A stretch of DNA of 64,000 nt from Neorhizobium galegae (GTDB taxonomy: Bacteria > Pseudomonadota > Alphaproteobacteria > Rhizobiales > Rhizobiaceae): NCBI RefSeq assembly GCF_017877135.1, contig NZ_JAGIPH010000009.1, forward strand, positions 1 through 64,000, written 5' to 3'. The first letter of the stretch is position 1. Every line of letters starts with the position of its first letter. The position numbers and the translations under genes are program-made. Shown here one piece after another: positions 9,041 to 16,937 of this stretch. Under the pieces are notes generated by a model, which did not search any database, was not told the origin of the DNA, and worked only from the letters and a program-made list of their open reading frames with translations.

Positions 9041-10120
9041 ATGGAGCCTGACTTGCCCCACGCCTCTCCTCCTCTGCGCGCCGCCTGGTGGCGACCGGAC
9101 ATCCATGCCGATCGCCGCCCGCTGCTGATCGGCCGCAACCGTATCCAGGCGCGGTTTCGCCGGTTCTTCGAAGAGGCCGATTTCATTGAGGTCGATACGG
9201 CAGCCCTGCAGGTTTCTCCGGGGAATGAAGCGCATCTGCATGCCTTTTCGACCGAGGCGCTGACCACGGACGGCCGCGCAAGCCTCCTTCATCTGCACAC
9301 ATCGCCGGAATTTGCCTTGAAGAAGCTTCTGGCTGCCGGCGAAAGCCGGATCGCCTGCTTTGCCCATGTCTATCGCAACCGGGAGCGCGGGCCGCTGCAC
9401 CACCCGGAATTCACCATGCTGGAATGGTATCGCGCCGGCGAAGGCTATGAGCGACTGATGGAAGACAGCGCGAAGCTCATTGCGCTTGCCGCCGAAACTG
9501 CCGGCACACGCTCCTTCCAGTTCCGCGGCCGCCAGATGGATCCATTTGCCGAACCCGAACGCCTCAGCGTGGCGGAGGCCTTCGAGCGCTTTGCCGGGAT
9601 CGATCTTCTCGCCTCCGTGTCGCGCAACGGGGAGACGGACCGGGAGCAACTGCGGGCCGGACTTCTCAGCGCCGGCATTCGCACCGCCAACGACGACACC
9701 TGGACGGACCTCTTCAGCCGCGTTCTCGTGGAAAAGATCGAGCCAAACCTGGGCGACGGTCGCGCCACGATCCTCGACCGCTATCCGATTTCGGAGGCAG
9801 CTCTTGCCCGGCCGGCTCCGGACGATCCTCGCGTCGCCGAACGCTTCGAACTCTATGCCTGCGGTGTGGAGCTTGCCAATGCCTTTGGCGAGCTGACGGA
9901 CGCGGTCGAGCAGAGACTGCGGTTCGAAGCGGAAATGGTCGAAAAACAGCGCGTCTATGGCGAGACCTATCCACTCGACGAGGAGTTTCTCTCCGCTCTT
10001 GCCATCATGCCGGAAGCGAGCGGCATCGCGCTCGGCTTCGACCGGCTGGTGATGCTGGCAACAGGGGCCACGCATATCGAGCAGGTGATGTGGGCGCCGG
10101 TCGCAGAGACCGCCGGATGA
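9041..10120 (+). CDS. epmA: EF-P--(R)-beta-lysine ligase (PoxA/GenX/YjeA family)
   Basis: Ligates (R)-beta-lysine to EF-P. 359 aa, slightly longer than E. coli EpmA (325 aa). It is a class II lysyl-tRNA-synthetase-like catalytic core with no anticodon-binding domain. Motif 1 region: RNRIQARFRRFFEEADFIEVDT (about 31-52). Motif 2: VYRNRERGPLHHPEFTMLEWY (about 111-131), with the ATP-contacting Arg. Motif 3: GIALGFDRLVMLATG near the C-terminus. The ATG at 9041 has no strong ribosome site; a slightly later start is possible because the first ~15 residues are not distinctive. It overlaps epmB by ATGA and faces efp, an arrangement that argues for one modification pathway. Confidence 0.93.
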   Translation: MEPDLPHASPPLRAAWWRPDIHADRRPLLIGRNRIQARFRRFFEEADFIEVDTAALQVSPGNEAHLHAFSTEALTTDGRASLLHLHTSPEFALKKLLAAGESRIACFAHVYRNRERGPLHHPEFTMLEWYRAGEGYERLMEDSAKLIALAAETAGTRSFQFRGRQMDPFAEPERLSVAEAFERFAGIDLLASVSRNGETDREQLRAGLLSAGIRTANDDTWTDLFSRVLVEKIEPNLGDGRATILDRYPISEAALARPAPDDPRVAERFELYACGVELANAFGELTDAVEQRLRFEAEMVEKQRVYGETYPLDEEFLSALAIMPEASGIALGFDRLVMLATGATHIEQVMWAPVAETAG

Positions 10121-11169
10121 CCACACGGCGCACGCTCAAGACACCGGCGGATCTGGCCGGAGCCGGGCTGCTTGACGCAGCCGGCGTTGAGGCCGCATCG
10201 AAGGTGGCCAGCCGCTATGCCGTGGCCGTCACGCCCGCCATGGCGCGCCTCATCGATCCCGCCGATCCCGCCGATCCCATTGCCCGCCAGTTCCTGCCCG
10301 ACAGTCGCGAGCTCGACGTGACCCTAGAGGAGCGCGCGGATCCCATCGGCGACAGCGCCCATTCGCCGGTCAAAGGCATCGTCCATCGCTATCCCGACCG
10401 GGTGCTCCTGAAGGCGGTGCATGTCTGTCCGGTCTATTGCCGCTTCTGCTTCCGCCGCGAAATGGTTGGCCCCGGCGGCGATGGCACGCTGTCGGCCCCG
10501 GAACTCACCGGCGCGCTCGACTATATTCGCGCGCACCCCGAGATCTGGGAGGTGATCCTCACCGGCGGCGATCCGCTGGTTCTGTCGCCGCGCCGGCTGT
10601 CGGAGATTCTCGGGGGCCTGAGGGATATCGAGCACGTCAAGATCGTGCGTTTTCATAGCCGCGTGCCGGTGGTCGATCCGGAGGCGATCGATTCCGCACT
10701 CATCGGCGCACTCAAGGACAGCGGCAAGGTGACCTATGTGGCGCTTCACGCCAATCATCCCCGCGAGATGACGCACAGCGCCCGCGCCGCCTGCGCCCGC
10801 CTGATCGATGCCGGCATTGCCATGGTCAGCCAGACGGTGCTCTTGAAGGGCGTCAACGACGACCCGGCGGTTCTGGCCGACTTGATGCGGGCCTTTGTGG
10901 AGACGCGGGTCAAGCCCTATTACCTGCACCATCCGGATCTTGCACCGGGCACCAGCCATTTTCGCCTGGATATTGCCGAAGGCCAACGCATCGTCGCCGC
11001 CCTGCGTGGCCATGTCTCCGGCCTTTGCCAGCCAACCTATGTGCTCGATATCCCCGGTGGCTTCGGCAAGGCGGATATCGGCCGGACGGCCGTTCGGCCG
11101 CTCGGCGACGGCTGCTACTCGGTCAGCGATTATCGCGGCGGCGAGTACGTCTATCCGCCGAAGGCCTGA
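10117..11169 (+). CDS. epmB: EF-P beta-lysylation protein: radical-SAM lysine 2,3-aminomutase-like
   Basis: Makes (R)-beta-lysine from lysine for EF-P modification. 350 aa from the ATG that overlaps the epmA stop (ATGA); this matches E. coli EpmB (342 aa) and is shorter than clostridial aminomutases. The radical-SAM cluster motif is present as CPVYCRFCFR (Cys-x3-Cys-x2-Cys, about residues 107-114), followed by ILTGGDPLVLSPRRL (SAM-binding GGD/P region). The C-terminal PLP-binding segment is expected around PGGFGKADIG. Translational coupling to epmA is likely. No epmC hydroxylase gene is visible nearby; it is dispensable in E. coli. Confidence 0.93.
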   Translation: MTTRRTLKTPADLAGAGLLDAAGVEAASKVASRYAVAVTPAMARLIDPADPADPIARQFLPDSRELDVTLEERADPIGDSAHSPVKGIVHRYPDRVLLKAVHVCPVYCRFCFRREMVGPGGDGTLSAPELTGALDYIRAHPEIWEVILTGGDPLVLSPRRLSEILGGLRDIEHVKIVRFHSRVPVVDPEAIDSALIGALKDSGKVTYVALHANHPREMTHSARAACARLIDAGIAMVSQTVLLKGVNDDPAVLADLMRAFVETRVKPYYLHHPDLAPGTSHFRLDIAEGQRIVAALRGHVSGLCQPTYVLDIPGGFGKADIGRTAVRPLGDGCYSVSDYRGGEYVYPPKA

Positions 11170-11192
11170 GGCTCCTTGCGCCGGCCTTTGCG

Positions 11193-12050
11193 TCAGTAAA
11201 GGCCGATGGCGGCACCGACCGTTGCGCCGGCACCTGGCGTCGAGGGGGCGGGATTGGCGAGATATTGCCGGAAAAGCTGCACCATCTGCTGGTCGCGCGC
11301 CTCCGCGGTCGCTCCTCCCATCACCACGCCGATGAACCGCTGGCGCCCTTTCTGCACCGACGTGACGACATTGTAACCGGAGGCGCTGGTATAACCGGTC
11401 TTGATGCCATCAACGCCCGGATAAAGGTCGAGCATGAAGTTGTGCCCCTTGAGCGGTTTCCCGCGAAACGTCGCCTCGCGTGTGCTGAACAGCGCGAATT
11501 CCCGCGGAAAATGATGCATCAGCGCCATGCCAAGAATGGCCATGTCACGCGCCGTGGTCAGTTGGCCATCGGCCGTCAGGCCGGTGGCATTGCGAAACGT
11601 GGTATTGGTCATGCGCAGCGCCCGCGCCTTCTTTGTCATCAACTGCGCAAAAGCATCCTCGCTGCCGCCCAGTCGCTCGGCCATGGCAATGGCGGCGTCA
11701 TTGGCAGAGAGAACGATCATGCCGGTTACGGCATCGCGCACGCTCACCGTGCCGCCCGGGGCAACATCGAGCTTGTAGGGAACGGTGGAGGCGGCGTGGC
11801 GCGACATCGGGATCTGCTCGTCCCAGCGAAGGCTGCCCCGGGCAATCGCCTCGAAGGTGAGATAGAGCGTCATCATCTTGGTGAGCGAGGCGGGCCGGTT
11901 CAGAGCCTCAGCATTGTCCGAAGCAATCACGGCGCCTGTGGAGGCGTCGATCAGAATGCGCGCCTGCCCGGCCCATGCCTGAGCGCCGGCCGACAGGAGA
12001 AAAACGACAAGCCATGCCGCACGTTTCAGCAAGCCAATCCTGTGCTGCAT
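11193..12050 (-). CDS. D-alanyl-D-alanine carboxypeptidase (peptidase S11, DacA/DacC-like, short form)
   Basis: Penicillin-binding protein that trims the terminal D-Ala of peptidoglycan pentapeptides in the periplasm. 285 aa from ATG 12050 (ggaag ribosome site upstream), starting with a signal peptide ending near AQAWA-GQ. All three serine-penicillin-recognising motifs are present: SLTK (Ser55-Lys58), SAN in VLSANDAAIAMAE, and KTG in GIKTGYTSASG. The protein stops about 70 residues after KTG, so it lacks the C-terminal beta-sandwich and amphipathic membrane anchor of DacA-type enzymes; such short forms are common in rhizobia. Convergent with epmB, 23 bp between the stops. Confidence 0.9.
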   Translation of the reverse strand: MQHRIGLLKRAAWLVVFLLSAGAQAWAGQARILIDASTGAVIASDNAEALNRPASLTKMMTLYLTFEAIARGSLRWDEQIPMSRHAASTVPYKLDVAPGGTVSVRDAVTGMIVLSANDAAIAMAERLGGSEDAFAQLMTKKARALRMTNTTFRNATGLTADGQLTTARDMAILGMALMHHFPREFALFSTREATFRGKPLKGHNFMLDLYPGVDGIKTGYTSASGYNVVTSVQKGRQRFIGVVMGGATAEARDQQMVQLFRQYLANPAPSTPGAGATVGAAIGLY

Positions 12051-12351
12051 GATATCTTCCTTCTGCCCGTCCTCGTGCGGCAACGCCTGTCATGTGCGGC
12101 AAGCCGGCGCCGCTACACATAGGGCGGCAGGCGGCTGGCGTCTTCCACTCATCGCACCGGATCGATCAAATTCGGGAGAGCCCGGCGCCCTCACCGGTCG
12201 CCTGCATGGGCCATGCCAGCGGCAATGATGACCAGATTGGCACAGCCGCACGCCGATGCAGCCGCTAAATGCCCAATATTGTTGCGAAACCTATGGACGG
12301 AACCGGTCAGCGCGCTACTCTTCTCCCCTCAATCGTCGTGGGGAGACGCGG

Positions 12352-14907
12352 ATGGGTACTGTTCAGCCAGACCAGGCACAAGACGTCAGAGAGCAGACCA
12401 TCTTTCCCGACCCGGACGACGTTCTGGCGCGCTCCTTTGGCCTTTCCGGCGACCTCCGACAGATCCCGTCCAATCCTCATGCCTATACCTTTTCCTCTGA
12501 TGACCTTTCCTACCGGCTGGATTTCACCGATGACGCCGAGCAACAGGCGCGCTTTCAAGGACAGGCGGACCTGATTTCGGGCCTCATGGAAGGCGAGGAG
12601 ACCATTCAAGGCCCGCTGCCGATCCGTGACATCTATGACGAGTTTGTCGTGAAGCTTGCGGCGGACGAAGACGAACCGTATTCCTGGGCGCGGCTTCTGC
12701 GTCTGCCCGACGGGGTAGCCCTTGCAGGCGACAAGGCACCCTCGGCCCATGAAGCACGAGCCCTTGGCCAGTTTTCCGCCCGGCTCATCCGTGCGCTGGA
12801 TGGTGAAAGCCGCAAGGGCGAGGGCCGGACGACGCCGGTACTCACCTCGATCCACGATCTTCGCCAGGCCGGTCCGAGCGTGGTGAAGCTGTTGCGCGCC
12901 GTTGGGGATTCGTCCGTGCGGGACCCCGTGGCAAAGACGATGGTGGCGGCACTGCGCCAGATCCAGCCGCTCGGCCCCGCGCTTCGGGTCAAGATCGTTC
13001 ATCACCAGCCGGTGCGTGCCGATGTGCTTGGCGAAAGGCTGGACGGTGCGTGGCATCCGGTTTCCTTCATCAGCGCAGACGCCCTCGGCGAAGGCTGGAT
13101 TGCCGCATCGCTTGCCGCGCTCTGCGCCGACCTCCTTGTGTCGGGCGATGCCGATATTCTGGATTTCCTGCCCGCCGTCAGCGGCTTTCACGACGAACTG
13201 CCGCTTCTCGAGGAAGAGTTGAAGGCCCTCTGGCCGCTGACATTGATCCGCATCGGTCTTTTGCGGGCAATGGCCGAACATCAGGCAGTGGTTGCCGCAA
13301 GTGACGAGACGCTGGGCGCCCGCCAGGCGGCCCGGGAGCTGTTTTCCCGTGCAACGGCCGTCCATGCCGCCTTCGTCGAGGCGGCGATCCTTGATGCGGT
13401 CGACTGGCCACGCGAGGGCGCCCCGGAATTCGGCCTGCTGCTGCCGGAGATCGAGGCGGACGCCATCCGTGTGGTCGACCTTTCGGTGACAAGTCCGCTG
13501 TTTGCAGAAGGAAACTGGCAGGATCCGGACATCGACTGGCGGCTTCTTGCCCGCATCGCCTGGGACAGCCGCATGGGTGCCACCCGTTTTGGGGAATACA
13601 GGTTTTCGCGCGCCCAGCTGGCCGGTGGCGAAGAGGCGGACAATTATGCGCTGCATGTCGATCTTTGCCTGCCGGCAGGCGCTGTCGCGGTCGCGCCGAT
13701 GGGCGGTATCGTCCATCTCGTCGACAATCGGCTGGTGCTCGTCGGAAAGGAGGCAAGCCTCTATCTGGAAGGGCTCGACAGCGTGCTTGTCGATGGAACC
13801 GCGCTTTTTGCCGGAGACCGGCTGGGTGTCGTTGCCGGCGGTGAAGGATCCGTCGGTGGCCTGCGCATCCGCATCTGTCGGGCCCCCGACCTCCTGCCGC
13901 CGCTGTTTGCGTCTGCCCGCTTTGCGCGCCTGTGGAGCCGGCTTGTGCTCTCGCCATCCCTGTTGCTCGGCCGTGACCTTGATGCGCCGCCGACCGGCCG
14001 ACAGCCGCTGTCCCGCGGCTGGCAGGACTGCGTCTTTGATGGAAACGGCCGCTCCTTCGTGGATCTTTCCGGGGCCGCGGGGCTTCTCGGCCATGGCAAT
14101 GCCGACATGGCAGAGGCGGCCTATCGCCAATGGATGACGCTGGCCGGCGTTCAGGGCACGCAGGCCGAGGCGGATTTCCGCGACGCCCTTCTGCGTCTTC
14201 TGCCCGATGATTATAACGTCGTGCTGACGGTGACCGATGAAGAATCGGCGATGCAACTGGCCGAGGCGCTTGCCGCGCAATTGCCACAAGATGGCGAAAC
14301 GCTGGTCATTGCCGATGAACGCCGCCATGGCTTCGGCCGTCTGGGATCGGCGATCTGGCGGTTCGTCCGGGACGGTGAGGCGCCTGATCTTGTCGTGACC
14401 GGTTCACCGGTGCCCGGAGAGCCGCTGGCGGCCGTCATCGCAAAAGCCGTTCATGAAGATATCGCAGTGCCGGCGCCCGCTGTACCCCCCGGTGCGGTTG
14501 CCTGCCGGATCGGCTGCTGCGTTCTGAACGCTCTCACCGATGACGCCTCTATCGAGCGGGCTGACACCACCGCGCGCTATCTTGGCGAGCAGCTTCACAG
14601 GATCGGTGGCTGGATGCCCGAACTTCTGGCTGTGGAGGGCGAGGGCTTCGCATACGATCTTCTTCTGCCGGACGAGACGCTTTCCTCCTTCGATCTGGCA
14701 CGACAACTGGCCGCGCACGGCATTCTCATGCCGCGCCCGCAAACGCCCGACCGGTTGCCATTTTCCGCGCCGCTCTGCCTGACGCATCAAAGCGTCGACC
14801 GGCTGACACAGGCGCTGGCGAGCGTTCTTGAAAAGCTGCGTCCCGAGGCGGGCACCCTTGATCAACCGGCACCGTCCTTGACCGACCTTGAGGATGAGCC
14901 TGTATGA
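12352..14907 (+). CDS. Large three-domain protein resembling a kinase/M23-peptidase/class-III-aminotransferase fusion with all active sites lost (predicted pseudoenzyme)
   Basis: 851 aa from ATG 12352, preceded by ggggaga; the frame is intact and GC-rich, so this is a maintained gene rather than debris. The layout recalls a fusion seen in rhizobia (aminoglycoside-phosphotransferase-like kinase, LytM/M23 peptidase, class III aminotransferase), but key residues are missing. Residues about 60-330 look kinase-like, yet where HxD is expected the text reads VHHQPVRADVL and the IDFGD metal site reads FISADALGE. Residues about 420-535 keep the M23 frame (HVDLCLPAGAVAVAPMGG), but the first zinc His is Ala433 and the final HxH is LRIRI; only Asp437 remains. 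Residues about 555-840 follow the aminotransferase pattern (GHGN, then GFGRLGSAIWRF near 660), but the PLP Lys of the GKPxGNGHP motif is Ser685 in VVTGSPVPGEP. Probably a non-catalytic binding or regulatory paralogue. The domain reading is from memory of motifs and could be wrong in detail. Confidence 0.65.
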   Translation: MGTVQPDQAQDVREQTIFPDPDDVLARSFGLSGDLRQIPSNPHAYTFSSDDLSYRLDFTDDAEQQARFQGQADLISGLMEGEETIQGPLPIRDIYDEFVVKLAADEDEPYSWARLLRLPDGVALAGDKAPSAHEARALGQFSARLIRALDGESRKGEGRTTPVLTSIHDLRQAGPSVVKLLRAVGDSSVRDPVAKTMVAALRQIQPLGPALRVKIVHHQPVRADVLGERLDGAWHPVSFISADALGEGWIAASLAALCADLLVSGDADILDFLPAVSGFHDELPLLEEELKALWPLTLIRIGLLRAMAEHQAVVAASDETLGARQAARELFSRATAVHAAFVEAAILDAVDWPREGAPEFGLLLPEIEADAIRVVDLSVTSPLFAEGNWQDPDIDWRLLARIAWDSRMGATRFGEYRFSRAQLAGGEEADNYALHVDLCLPAGAVAVAPMGGIVHLVDNRLVLVGKEASLYLEGLDSVLVDGTALFAGDRLGVVAGGEGSVGGLRIRICRAPDLLPPLFASARFARLWSRLVLSPSLLLGRDLDAPPTGRQPLSRGWQDCVFDGNGRSFVDLSGAAGLLGHGNADMAEAAYRQWMTLAGVQGTQAEADFRDALLRLLPDDYNVVLTVTDEESAMQLAEALAAQLPQDGETLVIADERRHGFGRLGSAIWRFVRDGEAPDLVVTGSPVPGEPLAAVIAKAVHEDIAVPAPAVPPGAVACRIGCCVLNALTDDASIERADTTARYLGEQLHRIGGWMPELLAVEGEGFAYDLLLPDETLSSFDLARQLAAHGILMPRPQTPDRLPFSAPLCLTHQSVDRLTQALASVLEKLRPEAGTLDQPAPSLTDLEDEPV

Positions 14908-15100
14908 GCAGCTATTGAAACGCGCGCAATCGGCGAACAGGATTTCGCAAATCCGCCTCACTCCTGTCATGAAACGGAAAAAAATTCTAGGTAGACAGGA
15001 ATTCGATTGAAGTTGCCGATCGACTCACATATGGTCCCCATCCAAGGACGAGCCTTAATTCGCGCGTCCGGAAGAGCGCAACACCAACAGGGAGAGTGAC

Positions 15101-15193
15101 ATGTCGAAAACCGTCCGTAATGCCGCCCCTCTTTGGCGTTCGCATGATGTGAAACGCACGGGAATTTTCTCCGCCCCGTGCTGTCGAATGTGA
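15101..15193 (+). CDS. Possible 30-aa small protein
   Basis: A 30-codon frame starting ATG with a good ribosome-binding site (agggaga, 5 bases before the start) encodes MSKTVRNAAPLWRSHDVKR and ends in an unusual PCCRM. It lies in the 358-bp gap before the conserved 69-aa gene and on the same strand. I do not recognise it. It could be a real microprotein or a leader peptide for the next gene; conservation in related genomes would decide. Confidence 0.35.
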   Translation: MSKTVRNAAPLWRSHDVKRTGIFSAPCCRM

Positions 15194-15265
15194 CGCTTCA
15201 CCTTCCAAGGATCTGAACAGTCAATTCGTCGCGCTGTCTTGAACAGCCACACCAGGAGTATGACC

Positions 15266-15475
15266 ATGCAAAAGCAGGTTATCGAATACGGCGGCGAGCC
15301 CGTCGGCATCGTCGTGCCGGACCAGGACCGCCTGAAGTTCATCGCCGTGAAGTTTCACGTGATCGATCTGGATGAGCAACGCTTTTCCTCGGCTGACGAG
15401 GTGCGTCTTGCCATTCGCAACCACGTGCTTGCCCAGAAAAGTGCCGCACCGGTTGTCCGTGCGGCCGTGGCGTGA
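15266..15475 (+). CDS. Small conserved-looking protein of unknown function (69 aa)
   Basis: MQKQVIEYGGEPVGIVVPD opens the product; the rest is mixed alpha/beta (RLKFIAVKFHVIDLDEQRFSS) and ends in an Ala/Val tail. The ATG at 15266 is favoured because aggag lies 7 bases upstream; the in-frame ATG at 15260 would be only 1 base from it. No signal peptide or membrane segment is visible. A terminator follows about 70 bp downstream, so it is likely an independent short transcript. Function unknown. Confidence 0.7.
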   Translation: MQKQVIEYGGEPVGIVVPDQDRLKFIAVKFHVIDLDEQRFSSADEVRLAIRNHVLAQKSAAPVVRAAVA

Positions 15476-15544
15476 GGCGCAGCAAGGCGCCGCCCGCGTG
15501 AAGGATTCCGGCCGAACGGACATCCAGGTTCAACCGACATGCCA

Positions 15545-15578
15545 GCCGCCCTGCCTCATCCGGCGCGGGCGGCTTTTT
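15545..15578 (+). terminator. Rho-independent terminator after the 69-aa gene
   Basis: Arms gccgccc (15545-15551) and gggcggc (15567-15573), with partial pairing inside the 15-nt interval, followed by five T. Confidence 0.75.
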
Positions 15579-15606
15579 CTATTCAGGGATGAGACGACGG
15601 GGCTGA

Positions 15607-15843
15607 TCAGAAGGCGGTGAAGGTCAGCGTCGTCAGCGAGCGCTCGATGCCGGGGATCTTGACGATCCTCTCATTGATGAAGCGGCCGATCTCCTCGCCT
15701 TCCGGCAGATAGATCTTCAAAAGCAGATCCCAGTCACCGCTCGTGGAATAGAGCTCGGAGACAAGTTCGGTCTTGTAGATGGCATCGGCCACCTCGTAGG
15801 TGGTCCCCGGCGCGCAGCGCAACTGGACAAAAATCGGCTTCAT
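15607..15843 (-). CDS. Stand-alone Lrp/AsnC ligand-binding (RAM) domain protein
   Basis: 78 aa, MKPIFVQLRCAPGTTYEVAD at the N-terminus and IPGIERSLTTLTFTAF at the end: the beta-alpha-beta ACT-like effector domain of Lrp/AsnC proteins without the HTH domain. The start at 15843 is the first Met before the conserved beta strand. Such solo RAM domains bind amino acids and assemble into oligomers; they may modulate full-length Lrp partners or act as small-molecule buffers. It lies next to the LysR gene of the lysine/pipecolate group on the same strand (49-bp gap), which suggests but does not prove an amino-acid-sensing role in that pathway. Confidence 0.85.
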   Translation of the reverse strand: MKPIFVQLRCAPGTTYEVADAIYKTELVSELYSTSGDWDLLLKIYLPEGEEIGRFINERIVKIPGIERSLTTLTFTAF

Positions 15844-15892
15844 GACATGTCTCGCTCGTCGGATCGCTCTGGCGATCGGTATGGGTGCGCCA

Positions 15893-16816
15893 CTATTGTC
15901 CGATGCTGCCGGAGCGCGCAAGGCGGTCCTTGCCGATCTCGGTCAGCAGCCACGTGCGAAACGCCATCAGGGGCGGGTAGCTTGCGCGATCCGGGGGATA
16001 GGCCAGATGATAGTCTCCCGTGCGCATATCCGTATCGGGAACGGCTTCGACCAGGCGGCCGAGCTCCAGTTCGCGCGCAATCAGCACCCGGGGCAGAAGT
16101 GCGACGCCAAGCCCGGCCGTCGCCGCCTCCGCCATGGTGATGAACTGGTCAAACAGCATGCCGTGCAACGCATCGAAGCTGACGCCCTGCTGGCCGAACC
16201 ACATCTCCCAGGCGTCGGGGCGTGTATTGAGGTGGAGAAGAGGCGCCTTGAGCAGGTCCTCCGGAGCTTTCAGGCAATGACGGGCAAAAAGATCCGGGCT
16301 GCAGGCGGCAATCACCGTCTCATCCATCAGGGCAGTGAGAACGGCTCCGGGCCAGCGCGGCGCGCCGAAATGAATGGCTGCATCCAGCGTATCGAAGCGA
16401 AAGTCGAAGGGCTCCAGCCGAGTAATCAGGTTGACCACCATGCCTGGATACTCCTTGAGAAAGCGCGGCATGCGCGGCGTCAGCCAGCGCGTTCCGAAGA
16501 AGGGCAGGATGGCCAGGTTCAGCGTGCCGCCGGATGGATTGGCGCGCAGGTTGAGTGACGCGTTCGAAATGCGCCGCAGGGCCTCGCGCACTTCGCGCAC
16601 ATAGGTGTCGCCGGCAATCGTCAGGCGGATCGTCTGGCGCTCCCGCAGGAACAGCGCCACGCCAAGCTGCCTTTCGAGCGCGGAAATCTGCCGGCTGACG
16701 GCACTCTGGGTAAGCCCGAGTTCCTCGGCCGCCGCTGTGACGCTGCCGGTGCGGGCAGCAGCCTCGAAGGCGGAGAGCAGCGAGAAGGATGGCAGAAAGC
16801 GCCGGGGCGGCAGCAT
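15893..16816 (-). CDS. LysR-family transcriptional regulator (GcvA-like)
   Basis: 307 aa from ATG 16816, chosen because ggagg lies 7 bases upstream; the in-frame ATG at 16822 is too close to it. The N-terminal winged HTH (FSLLSAFEAAARTGSVTAAAEELGLTQSAVSRQISALERQLG) is the canonical LysR pattern, followed by a linker helix and a periplasmic-binding-like effector domain ending near residue 300. The opening LPPRRFLPSFSLLSAFEAAAR is typical of the GcvA subgroup. It is divergent from the FAD oxidoreductase gene, with 121 bp between the starts, the standard layout for a LysR activator of the neighbouring catabolic genes. The inducer is probably a lysine-pathway metabolite (inference from context). 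Confidence 0.9.
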   Translation of the reverse strand: MLPPRRFLPSFSLLSAFEAAARTGSVTAAAEELGLTQSAVSRQISALERQLGVALFLRERQTIRLTIAGDTYVREVREALRRISNASLNLRANPSGGTLNLAILPFFGTRWLTPRMPRFLKEYPGMVVNLITRLEPFDFRFDTLDAAIHFGAPRWPGAVLTALMDETVIAACSPDLFARHCLKAPEDLLKAPLLHLNTRPDAWEMWFGQQGVSFDALHGMLFDQFITMAEAATAGLGVALLPRVLIARELELGRLVEAVPDTDMRTGDYHLAYPPDRASYPPLMAFRTWLLTEIGKDRLARSGSIGQ

Positions 16817-16937
16817 GGTCATTCCTCCGGAGAATGAACTGTTGAGAAGAATTCGATATTCACCGGGATGGCCGGCCTGTAAAGATGCCATCGGCGGCGT
16901 TCCGGGCCCCTCCGGCCGCCTTATCCGGACATGTCCC

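Noticed and set aside
12307..14328. 673-codon minus-strand open frame
   Set aside because: Antisense shadow of the large three-domain gene; no motifs, and the plus strand has a ribosome site and domain-like signatures.
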